NCBI GenBank assembly: GCA_031772625.1
Contig: CM062818.1
Span: forward strand, 211,413,742-211,477,741
Direction: 5' to 3'
Length of the DNA stretch: 64,000 nt
DNA from: Pinus tabuliformis
Lineage: Eukaryota; Streptophyta; Pinopsida; Pinales; Pinaceae
In this document: piece after piece, positions 55,707 to 64,000 of the stretch
Position numbering within the stretch: the stretch's first letter is position 1
Layout: each line of letters starts with the position of its first letter
Position numbers and translations under genes: made by a program
Notes under the pieces: generated by a model
The model's database searches: none
Told to the model about the DNA's origin: nothing
Seen by the model: the letters and a program-made list of their open reading frames with translations, nothing else

Positions 55707-56400
55707 TCAGAGAATTGGTGCAGTGGTTAACTTATCTTTTAGAATATCTAAGGCCTCTTGACAACTTTTTGACCATATAAACTCAGAATATTTGGCCAAC
55801 AAACCAAATAAAGGAGATGCCAACTTGCTGAAGTCCTTTATGAACCTTTGGTAGTATCCAGCTAACCATAGGAAACCTCTGACATCTCTATGCTTTTGAG
55901 GAGGTGGTACCCTTTGGATGATGGCTATTTTGTTTGGGTCCACTTGCATTCCTTGCTGAGATATTGAATGACCTAGCATGGTCCCCACAGTCATTAAGAA
56001 TTCACATTTTTCAGGACTGAGAGACAGGTTCATTTCAATGCACTTGTGCAGTACTTTTCCTAGGTTGGATAGGGCTTCTTGAAAATCACAGCCATAAGGT
56101 GTAAAATCATCCATATAAATCTCCATTGCATCATGGACTAATTCGACAAAAATACTCAAGGTTTCTCTCTGGAAAGTGGCAGGAGCATTGCATAGTCCAA
56201 AAGGAAGGACCCTATAGGCAAAATTACCCCAAGGAAAGGTGAATGTGGTCTTATCCTGGTCTTCTGGGCAGATCTGGATGTGGTCTTATCCTGGTCTTCT
56301 GCCAGCCCATCTAGCACTTGGTCAATGAAGGGTAGAGGAAAATGATCCTTCTTTGTGCCTTTGTTCTGTTAGAGTCGGTCTAGTAGCCCTCCATCAGGGA
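55707..56400 (-). pseudogene. pol: Element G reverse transcriptase (5' part deleted)
   Basis: The catalytic 'MEIYMDDFTPYGCDF' (YMDD) is intact, followed by 'LSPEKCEFLMTVGTMLGH', 'FLWLAGYYQRFIKDFSKLA' and 'ALDILKDKLTTAPIL' in a 150-codon open frame (56159-55707). Upstream, in shifted frames, are 'KKDHFPLPFIDQVLDGL' and 'DQDKTT', with the loop carrying the first catalytic Asp lost at the duplication described at 56243-56300. The finger domain before about 56400 is absent. Confidence 0.88.
56243..56300. repeat. 26-bp direct duplication inside element G RT
   Basis: The sequence GTGGTCTTATCCTGGTCTTC with flanks occurs at about 56243 and 56274, 31 bp apart. It replaces RT codons that should lie between 'VLDGL' and 'DQDKTT'. 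Confidence 0.85.
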
Positions 56401-57000
56401 TCAAAACTCTTTGCATTTGCATAAGTAGGTGTCTCATCAGTGTCATTTCATTGCATTCCATCAGGCATGCCATAACCCTGATGGAGGAGCTGGTGTCTTT
56501 ATTCCCCTCTTGGCACTGCTGGATCAAGTTGTTTCAGTCTATAAATTCTTTCAAGGTTCCTTGTCTTGTCGTGAGGTCAAAGTCCTAGGTTTAGGGTTTA
56601 GGTCCAATTTGTCTTTGAGGTCATGTCTTTAAAAGTCAATAAATGCCCAGCAGGCCAGAGGGAGTACTATCAAAGTGTTTCTTCAAAAGATTTCATCTTG
56701 TACAGCTAATTTTTACCTTGGATTTAAAAACCCTGTTTTTAAAGCCCAAGGTCATTTTCTCAAATTTTTGTAAAAAATTGTAAAAATTCAAAATGCTTTG
56801 AAAGTCAGCATGCAGCCCTGGTCCCCTTTGATAAGATTCCTCAGAAGCTATCCCTGCAAAAATTTTCAAGAAAAAGCATCAGTTCAACCAATTTCAGGAC
56901 AAAAGGAAACCATAAAGTCAGCAACATTTAAATTTTGAAAAAGTGTCAAGTTAAAAACATTAGAAAGAGGGTTTGAGGAGAAATTAATTTAAATCAAGCC
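56401..57000. other. Spacer with no gene; promoter-proximal to YHF-ii
   Basis: No family pattern on either strand. Its right end leads into the TATA box at 57001, so part may be U3 of the element holding YHF-ii. Confidence 0.4.
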
Positions 57001-57007
57001 TATAAAG
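57001..57007 (+). promoter_or_regulatory. TATA box upstream of YHF-ii
   Basis: TATAAAG followed by a CCCCTCTCTCCCTCT pyrimidine patch, a plausible plant initiator context about 25-30 bp on. It lies 371 bp before the YHF-ii ATG. Confidence 0.6.
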
Positions 57008-57103
57008 CCCCTCTCTCCCTCTATTTGATCATCATTTGCCTCAAAGCAATAGTGAAGAGCGGTTTGGAGAGAAATTGAGCAAAATTTACAAGCAGAGCCC
57101 GCA

Positions 57104-57238
57104 CGCGACCTGTCAATACATGCGCGCGACCTGTTGGGCGGCGCGACCTGTCAGGGGGGTTCATCCAGTTAGGAAAATACACTGGCGTGACCTGTTGGGC
57201 GCGCGCGACCTGTCAGCACCTGCGCGCGACCTGTTGGG
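57104..57238 (+). repeat. Array of six GCGCGACCTGT motifs upstream of YHF-ii
   Basis: Copies start at 57104, 57124, 57141, 57185, 57203 and 57224. Their 3' ends alternate TCA, TTGGGC, TCAGG, TTGGGC, TCAG, TTGGG. One copy has GCGTGACC. The array lies between the TATA box and the ATG and is far more G/C-rich than its surroundings. Confidence 0.88.
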
Positions 57239-57377
57239 AATTCATCTACAAAAAATCGCCAGTAAACTCCCAAACGACCCCAAAATTCTTCAAGATTGCA
57301 GCATTACAAACAGGGAAAAACAGCAGGTCATTTGAGCAGAAGCAGCAGTACATTTCAGCCACTTTGCTCCTGAAACC

Positions 57378-58875
57378 ATGTCAGAAACCGAAACCGACTA
57401 TGAGCAAAGTGATGACCGTGAGTCAACACTAGAAATTGAGATACAAAGGAGGCCTCACAGGGGTGGGAAGAATGGTCACCATAAGAGAGAGGAGCCCACC
57501 TCTTTGACCGATTTGCAGGCTTGTCCACTTGCAGTCACATGTTTCCGCTACCTCTCATGTTATGAATTTTGCGAGAGGATTTATCAAATTCAGCATCATA
57601 GAGAATTCGCTCACTTGTTTGTTTTGCATTTGCATAATGGGCATGTAAATCTTGCAGGGGTGGATTTTATATTGTCATCTGAAAGTATTGCTCAAGCAAC
57701 AGGAATACCAAATGTGGGAGAAGAGTGGAACAAACGCAAAGTGTTGGACAGATTTCAGTATGAGCCCTTCATTAAACCTGCCTACATGAGGTCCATAACT
57801 GGTATGTTTCCTTTCAAATTTTTGAGGGATGAGTATGCTCCCTTGATGAGGCTCATCATGCTCTACTTCACCTGTGAGGGCAGGTTTTCATATTTGTATT
57901 CGTACCATATTCGCTTGTTGATGCATTTCACACGGGTATGAATGATGAACATACCATGGTTCATGTGCCGGGATATTGAGAGGATGGTGCCCTTGGTGCA
58001 GAGAAGGAGCCCAACACAGCAACACAGGAGCATTTATCATTATGGTTTGATCCAGCTTGTGGTCATGCATCAGTTGGCTCAGCAGGGTATCCCATGGGAG
58101 GAGTTTATCTCTCGTGAGTTGTTCACAGCACCACCACCACATCCTGAGATTGTTCATGAGGAGGGAGGACCATCACAGCAGCATGATATCCCTGAGACTA
58201 GACATGTCAGCTCTCCTCCATTGGTCACCTATCAGAGAGGCCACAGGGCTTTATTTGCAGCAGCTCGGCGAGTATTTTCTCCACACCAGGTGGAAGGGGT
58301 CTCGCCTTCTTCATCAGCTCAGCGAGTGTTATCTCCACACCAGGTGGAAGGGGCCTCGCCTTCTTCAGCAGCACAGGTACCAGAGAGAGGCAAACAGCCC
58401 AAGATTGATGAGGGACCATCAGGTGTTCCAGGCATAGAGGTTGTTGATCTTGACATCATTTCTCCTAGCCTAGAGTCAAAGGAGATCATTCAGCACCTTA
58501 GAGCTGAAAATGACTCATTGCAGCAAAGATTAGACATGGAAAATTGGACCATCACCTACTTGGAGTAGTGCAACAAGCAACTTGAGGAGGAGCACACTCT
58601 AGATGAGTTGCGGAGGATCCATGAGGACCGCAACTTGGCTCGAAAGAGACCCGACGATTTGGTACCCATTGAGCGAGAGGCTGCTGGCTAAGGCCAACCA
58701 AGATAAGGACTTGCTCAGGAACATGAAAAATCATTATTGGGCGCGGATGCACATATGCAAGGCGAAAATGAAGGTGATTCAAGGGCGGTTGGCCAAGGCA
58801 CTAAAACGACGGAGAAGGCCCGATCCCCTCCACATCTTAGCTAAGGCTTCCTGGAAGGAGCATGATATTAAATGA
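57378..58875 (+). pseudogene. YHF-ii accessory protein, two stops and a frameshift
   Basis: ATG 57378 ('MSETETDYEQSDDRESTLEI'). The globular part has 'EFAHLFVLHLHNGHVNLAGV', 'LSSESIAQATGIPNVGEEWN' and the signature 'CEGRFSYLYSYHIRLLMHF'. A TGA at 57939 follows, then in the same frame 'IYHYGLIQLVVMHQLAQQG', a Ser/Pro/His-rich linker with a duplicated segment (58266-58310 and 58320-58364, 'HQVEGvSPSS' twice), and a coiled coil starting 'IQHLRAENDSLQQRLDM'. A TAG at 58566 and a frameshift near 58660 precede the basic end ('LAKANQDKDLLRNMKNHYW'). Order and spacing match YHF-i. It precedes gag of element F by 1.7 kb on the same strand; whether it belongs to F is open. Function unknown. Confidence 0.68.
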
Positions 58876-60581
58876 CCTCACTACAGCACAAATTTCAAAA
58901 AAAATTGAGCATTTTTGGTCACTTATGAATTTTTGGGCAAAAAACAGGTTTTTCTCCCTGACAGGTCGCGCGCGACCTATTCGATGGGCAACTTCATTTT
59001 GGAAAAACTCAGCATTTCTAGATTTTTCATGCAAAGATACACCTGATCAACAATTACCAAGAGATTTCATCAAGTTTTGAGCCTCAGAAGGTCAAAAAAC
59101 ATGCAAAAATTGACTTTCTGCCATCTTTTTGACAAACAGGAAGCAGTCTTGGGAGATTGCAATTTTGGAGGGGCAAATGGCCACCAAATTCAGAAATTCC
59201 ACTTGGGTTGGAAAGTAGACATCCAGACCTTTCCAAAAAGCCCACTTTTTCCTCATTTGAACACCTGGAAGTGCCTCAAAAGCAGCTCCAAAGAAGCGCG
59301 ACCTATCAGGATTAGGGCGCGACCTGTTGGGCAATTTTCACAATTTTTCACCTACAGCTCAGCAAAACGCAGTTTTGACTGGATTTGACTTTTTGGAGTT
59401 TATTTTCATCCTCCTTGTTGTAAATGATGTAATTTTATGATATTTTGACACTTATTTATCTCTTCTAGAAGATTCATTCATAAGATAGGCAAAAATTTAA
59501 TGAATGAATTGGTTTCCTAGCTTATAGAGGCAAGTTGTTTTGATTGCCTAGTTTTCAGTGCTTAGTTTAGAATTGGTTGAAACAGCTCCTAGGATAGTGA
59601 GCTCGACCCCTAGAGGTAGGGAAAGATGTTAGATGGCCTATATTATGTACTTTCTTGCTCATTTTCATGGTTGGACTCTTGAGGGAGAAAGCTCTATTGT
59701 ATTATTCATTGTATCTCTGCAATTTTGGCAAAGGAAGAAAGACCAGGGTTTTGCAGTCCTTTTTGGGATTCCTCTGGTTACATGTATTGATGGTGTGCTT
59801 CTCTTTGTACTTGTAAGTGTGTTATGTGAAATCATCCTCTTTCTTTTTCTTCTGAAATTAGGCAAATGAAGTGTTAAAGTAGAATTCATGTTTTCCATGC
59901 TCTGCTTTTAAATTTGCTTAATATCAATGTTTTCATATGTTTAAGGAGAAATCAAGGTGACTGCTTGCTCTCCTTAGCTTCTCACCGGTCATTCCTACCC
60001 ATTCACTTAATTTAAAGGCATCAATGCAGTCTCCTACCTTGCCCCAAAGAATCCCCTGCAAAAACTGTGTCCAATCCCCGCACCCAAAATTGCCTTTCCC
60101 CGATTTTCCACCAAAATCCAAAAAAATCCCAAAACAAACTCTTTTTATCAGTTTACTAGCCTAAAATTAGTGTTTCCTTATTGGTTATCTCGCCCTTTGA
60201 AGATCTTTACCGAGATAGATCGAAGAGAGACCTCTCCTGCCCCGTAGGGCTAGCTACGAGGCTAAGTGGTTTGATGTTGCCTTGAAGTTTACCTTTCTTA
60301 GCCTGAGGTGAAATTTCAAGCGCTAACATATTAGCGACCATACTGGGGAAGAAAAAATTGCTTGTTGATTGATGTGTTGGTTTCATAAGTCTTAGACGGA
60401 GCCTGAAGTTATGCCAGGTAGCCTTCGAAACGCTTTTGCTTTGCATTAGCGGAAGTAGATAAACGCTGCTTCAGTCAATCTCCGTGAGCTTGTGAATACA
60501 GCCACCTCGATCGTATTTTACCCCAGTATATTTGTAAACTCTGAACTTTTGGATGATTAGTTAAGAGTTTTCACAGGCTGA
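58876..60581 (+). other. Region between YHF-ii and element F gag, with GCGCGACC motifs
   Basis: No gene is seen. It holds a perfect 16-bp palindrome, AGGTCGCGCGCGACCT (58963-58978), and two more motif copies at 59296 (GCGCGACCTATCAGG) and 59317 (GCGCGACCTGTTGGGC), again in the alternating order. 60170-60560 looks like a retroelement leader. A PBS could not be identified with confidence. Confidence 0.6.
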
Positions 60582-62497
60582 TTGGTTATTTGTTCCTTGA
60601 TTTCCAAACTGGCTTCCAATTCTGGTCGTATATTCAAATCTCATTCATGTCCAGCTGTTTTTGAGTATCTTGAAGACATTGATTTTGACGAGAGTTTCGA
60701 GTTGTCCTTGTTCAAAACTAAATCTGAAAGTGCACTTGATTCCCTAGTTCTCAATCCTGATTTTGCAGCTGCCCTTGAAATTGAGAGACACAATAGATTG
60801 GTTGACAATTTCATCCTAAGATCTCTTCAGTCAGATATTCACGCTACAAATCTTGCTGAGTTCGTTGAAACTATATCTGTTCATATCGGATCCACTATCA
60901 TGGCGCATGAGCAGTCCAATCCTCCTTTTATCTCGGTTTCTCCTATAGTCACTTATCCGGAATCTACAGTTGGTTCGCCCTCCACATCCCATACCATTTC
61001 TCCTCCTCATACTCCTCATACTACAACTACACTCACTCCACCTGTTACTCCTAGACCTAATCTATCTAAAGCAATGGCTGCCGATTTGATCCTCTTGCTC
61101 TTCCCCAAAATTTGCATGATATGCCAGCCGATTATCAGAGTAAAATTCCCATGTTTGACAGCACTCCACAGAGTATTTCTGCTCAGCAACATATTGACAA
61201 AATGACAACTTTCTTTGATCTATATGAGATAGATGAAGAAGATGTTACCATCCGATTGTTCGTGCAAACATTTGGAGGAGAAGTTAGAAAGTGGTTCAGA
61301 GGGTTGACAGCTAGAAGCATTCCCACCTTGGAAGCACTTCAGAGCCAGTTTCTAGATCGAAAGGATCCACTTCAAATCAATGCTGAGTACAACAATCTCA
61401 AACGTAATCATGGTGAGTCGGTCCAAGACTACATTATCAGATTTAACACAGTTTACAATGCTATTACAGATGATTTGAGGCCATCTAGAAAATCAGCACT
61501 TCTCAAATTCCCGGATGGTTTTGATCCGGAGATGGCTTATTCATTACGAGATAGAGATCCGCCTACCTTGGAGGATATGCAGAAAATTGTTGTTAGTGTT
61601 GAAGCGAATTTGAATGATAAAAGAGCAAGGATGAAGGCAGAAAAGCGAGTCACAATCAAAGAGGAAGCTTCTACGTCCGATCAGCTTCTTCGCAAGGTAG
61701 TAACGATGCTTGAAAATACTCATCTCAACAAGCCGGAACCGCAGATCCGTAATCCTACTTTCCGAGGTGCACAACAGCCACAATATAGAATCAAGCAGCG
61801 TGAAACAAAGGCACAAGAGGCAACAGTTCAGCAGCAAATTAAACCTCCTTTTCAGCAGAATTTTGTTAGCCAAGAATCAGAGGATGAAGGTGATACGGTG
61901 GGAGAGGAAAATCACTTCTTCACTCCTGATGATCTGCCCACTTATGTTACAGAAGAAGAAGAGTTGGTAAGTCACTCCATCATCCCTCAGGATGAACATT
62001 ATATCTTGTCAAATGATGCAGCACTTGAAGAAGAATCGGAAGAGTATCAAAGAGGGTATCTAAATGCTTTATCCGCTCAGCAGAGACAATTAAGAAACCG
62101 AGCTGTTCCCATAAATCCCATTCAGAAAAGGAAAGATACTTCAGCAAAGAATGATTCAGCTTCCCCACACACAAAAGGAAAAGACATAATTGATCCTTCA
62201 ACAAGTCACTCATCATCAGCAAGCAAGATAGATCAGCCATCAAGCACACCGAAAGATAAAATTGACAAAAGAGAGGTTCCGGCTAAAGAAGGTGAGAAGG
62301 TTTCAGTTTTCAGTTTGGAGAATGAAATTTCAAAGTTGAAAGTGTCCATTCCTTTGACGGAAATCATGAAGAACAACACTTACCGCAACCAAATTTCCAA
62401 GATGCTGAATTTTGATCCAATGCGAGACACGGTGAATGTAGAAGATGATCAGCCGGAATTGATTTTTGGGCCTGCTTTAAATGGTGAGTCTCCCTAA
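60582..62497 (+). pseudogene. gag: Element F gag, one frameshift
   Basis: The first frame (60582-about 61090) gives a Ser/Thr/Pro-rich N-terminus ('HTTTTLTPPVTPRPNLSKAM'). Near 61090 the frame shifts by one base into 61112-62497, 461 codons. The capsid domain reads 'QHIDKMTTFFDLYEIDEEDV', 'RKWFRGLTARSIPTLEALQS', 'YNNLKRNHGESVQDYIIRF' and 'MAYSLRDRDPPTLEDMQKIV', a clear Retrotrans_gag pattern. The tail is Glu/Gln/Ser-rich with no CCHC knuckle, as in some Tat-like gypsy gags. It ends 'NGESP' at a stop. Only one frameshift in about 640 codons makes F the best-preserved gag here. Confidence 0.88.
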
Positions 62498-62530
62498 AGT
62501 GATGTTCCTCCATTCTATATCAATTTGTGA

Positions 62531-63736
62531 TTGCATGAGTATGTTTTGCATAATGCTATGTTTGACTCGGGAGCTTCGCATAATTTGATGCCGAAAGCAA
62601 TTATGGAAAAGCTGGGACTAGACATCACAAGGAAATATCATGATTTGTATTCATTTGATTCCAGCCGAGTAAAATGTATTGGTTTGATCAAGGACTTGGT
62701 GGTGAGCTTAGATCAAATCCCAGCAAAGAATGTTTTGATGAATGTGGTGGTGGCGGATATTCCTCCGCGATTCGGGATGTTACTTTCTAGATCTTGGGGA
62801 GCGAAGCTCAAAGGTACACTTCAGCTCGATTTTTCTTATGCTACGATCCCGGTTTTTGGTCAGATGAGGAAGTTATATAGGGAGCAAAAAATGAAATACA
62901 TGATCACTAGTAAAGAAAAGCCAGTTAATCATCCTGTAAATTATGTACATACAGATTTAGAGTCATTTGTTTTGTTTGCGGAGAATTTTAATGAGATAGA
63001 TAGTCAGTTAGTTCAAGCAGAAGATATACCAGACATTTCAGAAAATTTCAGAGAAATTTTGAGAAAGGAAAGTGAAGAAAGGTCCGCTGTCATGAAGCCA
63101 ACAGCTGAGATCAATGGGCAGCAAACAGAAAATGCACAGACATCACATTTTCAGCACTTAGAAGACGATGAGGATGGTCTTTGGACCATGGATTTTGATG
63201 GCGCGGTGGGCAGCGATGGTGCTGGTATAGGTGTGTGGATTCGAAGCCCATTTTCAGTCCAAAACCAAGTCCCCAGCAAGGTACGGGTATGTTCATACAA
63301 ATTGGCATTTGATTGTTCAAATAATGAGGCGGAATATGAGGCTCTCATTGCTGGTCTGAAAATCCTTCGGAAGTTGAAGGCAAAGAAGATAGCAGTATAT
63401 GGCGACTCCGAGTTGGTTATAAAGCAAGTGAAAGGTGAATTTCAGGCCAAACATCCTCGTATGCGAGCATATCGAAATGTTGTCCTAGATATCTTAAAAT
63501 TGTTTTCTGAACATACTTTGACATGTGTGCCCCGTATCCAAAATGGTGTTGCGGATGCATTGGCTAAGGCAGCAAGTAATCTAAAAATCCCCATGAATTC
63601 CAGCAATAAGTTTGAGATTTATGTAAAGCACCGTCCTACAGTCCCAGACAATCAAAGATGTTGGCAAGTTTTCCAAGATGATGAAGAAATCAAGATTTTC
63701 TGCAAGTTGAAGGTGAGTTCAAAGACATTTCCATAG
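62531..63736 (+). pseudogene. pol: Element F protease followed by an RNase H domain upstream of RT
   Basis: It is in the same frame as gag, separated by two stops (62495 and 62528). The retropepsin starts 'AMFDSGASHNLMPKAIMEKL' (catalytic D-S-G intact) and continues 'NVVVADIPPRFGMLLSRSWG'. After an acidic linker, about residues 217-360 form a ribonuclease H-like fold with all four expected acidic residues: Asp in 'TMDFDGAVGSDGAGIG', Glu in 'SNNEAEYEALIAGL', Asp in 'AVYGDSELVIKQVKGE', Asp in 'NGVADALAKAAS'. The domain lies before RT, whereas the standard gypsy RNase H lies after RT. The frame ends at a frameshift near 63710. A second, post-RT RNase H may exist beyond the window. Confidence 0.85.
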
Positions 63737-64000
63737 ATATAGAACCTGAGGAAGTAAATGAAATGGATGTATTGCAGCTTAAGGATAATTTCATTCCTAA
63801 AGGATTAATTCCTTTGGAGGAGCTGTTTGATCAAGATGACGTGGCCCGCAAACCAACCTTGAGGCCAACGGAAGAAGGTGTCGAAGGAGTGAATCTAGGA
63901 ACAACTGAAAACCCAAAGATGGTGAAACTATCGAAAGCATTGTCGCCTAACGTAAAGAAAGAGTATATCAGATTTTTGTCTTCATTTTCTAATGTTTTTG
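63712..64000 (+). pseudogene. pol: Element F reverse transcriptase N-terminus (cut by window end)
   Basis: After a one-base frameshift the reading resumes 'DISIDIEPEEVNEMDVLQLK', 'LRPTEEGVEGVNLGTTENPK' and 'LSPNVKKEYIRFLSSFSNVF'. The 'VNLGT..NPK' and 'F..VF' blocks are the usual lead-in to gypsy RT. The finger and palm motifs would lie beyond base 64000. Confidence 0.75.

Larger units (their letters stand above)
53960..56400 (-). mobile_element. Element G: Ty3/gypsy pol remnant (RT-RH-INT)
   Basis: In element orientation: RT (56400-55707), RH (55706-55302), INT (55301-53960), then the hairpin array and the YHF-iii region. gag, PR and the first part of RT are missing; the break is near 56400. 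Element membership of YHF-iii is inferred from strand and order. Confidence 0.82.

Noticed and set aside
57036..57335. 99-codon ORF overlapping the GCGCGACC array
   Set aside because: Its residues around the array come from the DNA repeat itself, and it is out of frame with YHF-ii. A small upstream ORF is possible but unsupported.
60170..60290. Similarity of the F leader to 40210-40280 as proof of a common element
   Set aside because: Only short GAGAG..CTCTC and GAGGCTAAG words are shared; the alignment does not extend.

Overview
The window is retrotransposon-derived plant DNA. I see no host gene, rRNA, tRNA, CRISPR array or bacterial-type feature. Almost everything that can be read is gag, protease (PR), reverse transcriptase (RT), RNase H (RH), integrase (INT) or accessory coding sequence of LTR retrotransposons, broken by stops and frameshifts, with LTRs, primer-binding sites (PBS), polypurine tracts (PPT) and target-site duplications (TSD). 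Dense nesting, old broken copies, long LTRs and no genes in 64 kb suggest a very large plant genome. A gymnosperm is my best guess, from the feel of the element families; nothing in the window proves it. Element letters (A-H) and the name 'YHF' are mine.

Layout, left part (1-29 kb). Element C is a plus-strand Ty3/gypsy element running from before base 1 to its LTR at 25044-25884. Its gag is split: the first half lies at 82-1014 and the rest resumes at 16558. The splitter is element A (1015-16552, minus strand), flanked by the 5-bp TSD AGACC. A has about 3.5-kb LTRs. Its 5' LTR was hit by a minus-strand Ty1/copia deletion derivative, D (9322-13111, TSD GTCCC); the matching site in A's other LTR is still empty. 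A's gag was hit by another minus-strand Ty3/gypsy deletion derivative, B (5369-8265). After C comes a stub of C-like leader, then a gag-PR remnant of a third gypsy family, E (26.1-27.9 kb), and its LTR.

Middle (29-49 kb). This holds a low-complexity stretch, a copia-like element H (CCHC gag at 31.4 kb, PPT and a possible 3-kb LTR at 33541-36500), an accessory ORF called YHF-i (37366-38898), tandem repeats at 41.5 and 42.9 kb, and a solo A-type LTR (44163-47675, TSD GGTTA).

Right part (49-64 kb). YHF-iii (minus, 49.9-52.1 kb) lies downstream of a minus-strand gypsy pol, G (RT-RH-INT, 56.4-54.0 kb). Between them are an AT microsatellite and an array of four hairpins. YHF-ii (57.4-58.9 kb, plus) follows a TATA box. 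Then comes the gag-PR-RNase H-RT start of a plus-strand gypsy element F, cut by the window end.

Most interesting pattern. Three divergent members of one accessory protein family (YHF: motif C/Y-EGR-Y/F ... YSYHF, then H-H/Y-GLI, then a coiled coil) each lie among a different reiterated short motif with dyad symmetry: GCAGCGC type, GCGCGACCTGT type and CCTATAGG type. Element A, with an unrelated ORF in its LTR, has a fourth motif (CAGAATTGTGCAATTCTG). I propose, as inference only, that these are element-specific cis arrays paired with element-encoded accessory proteins.
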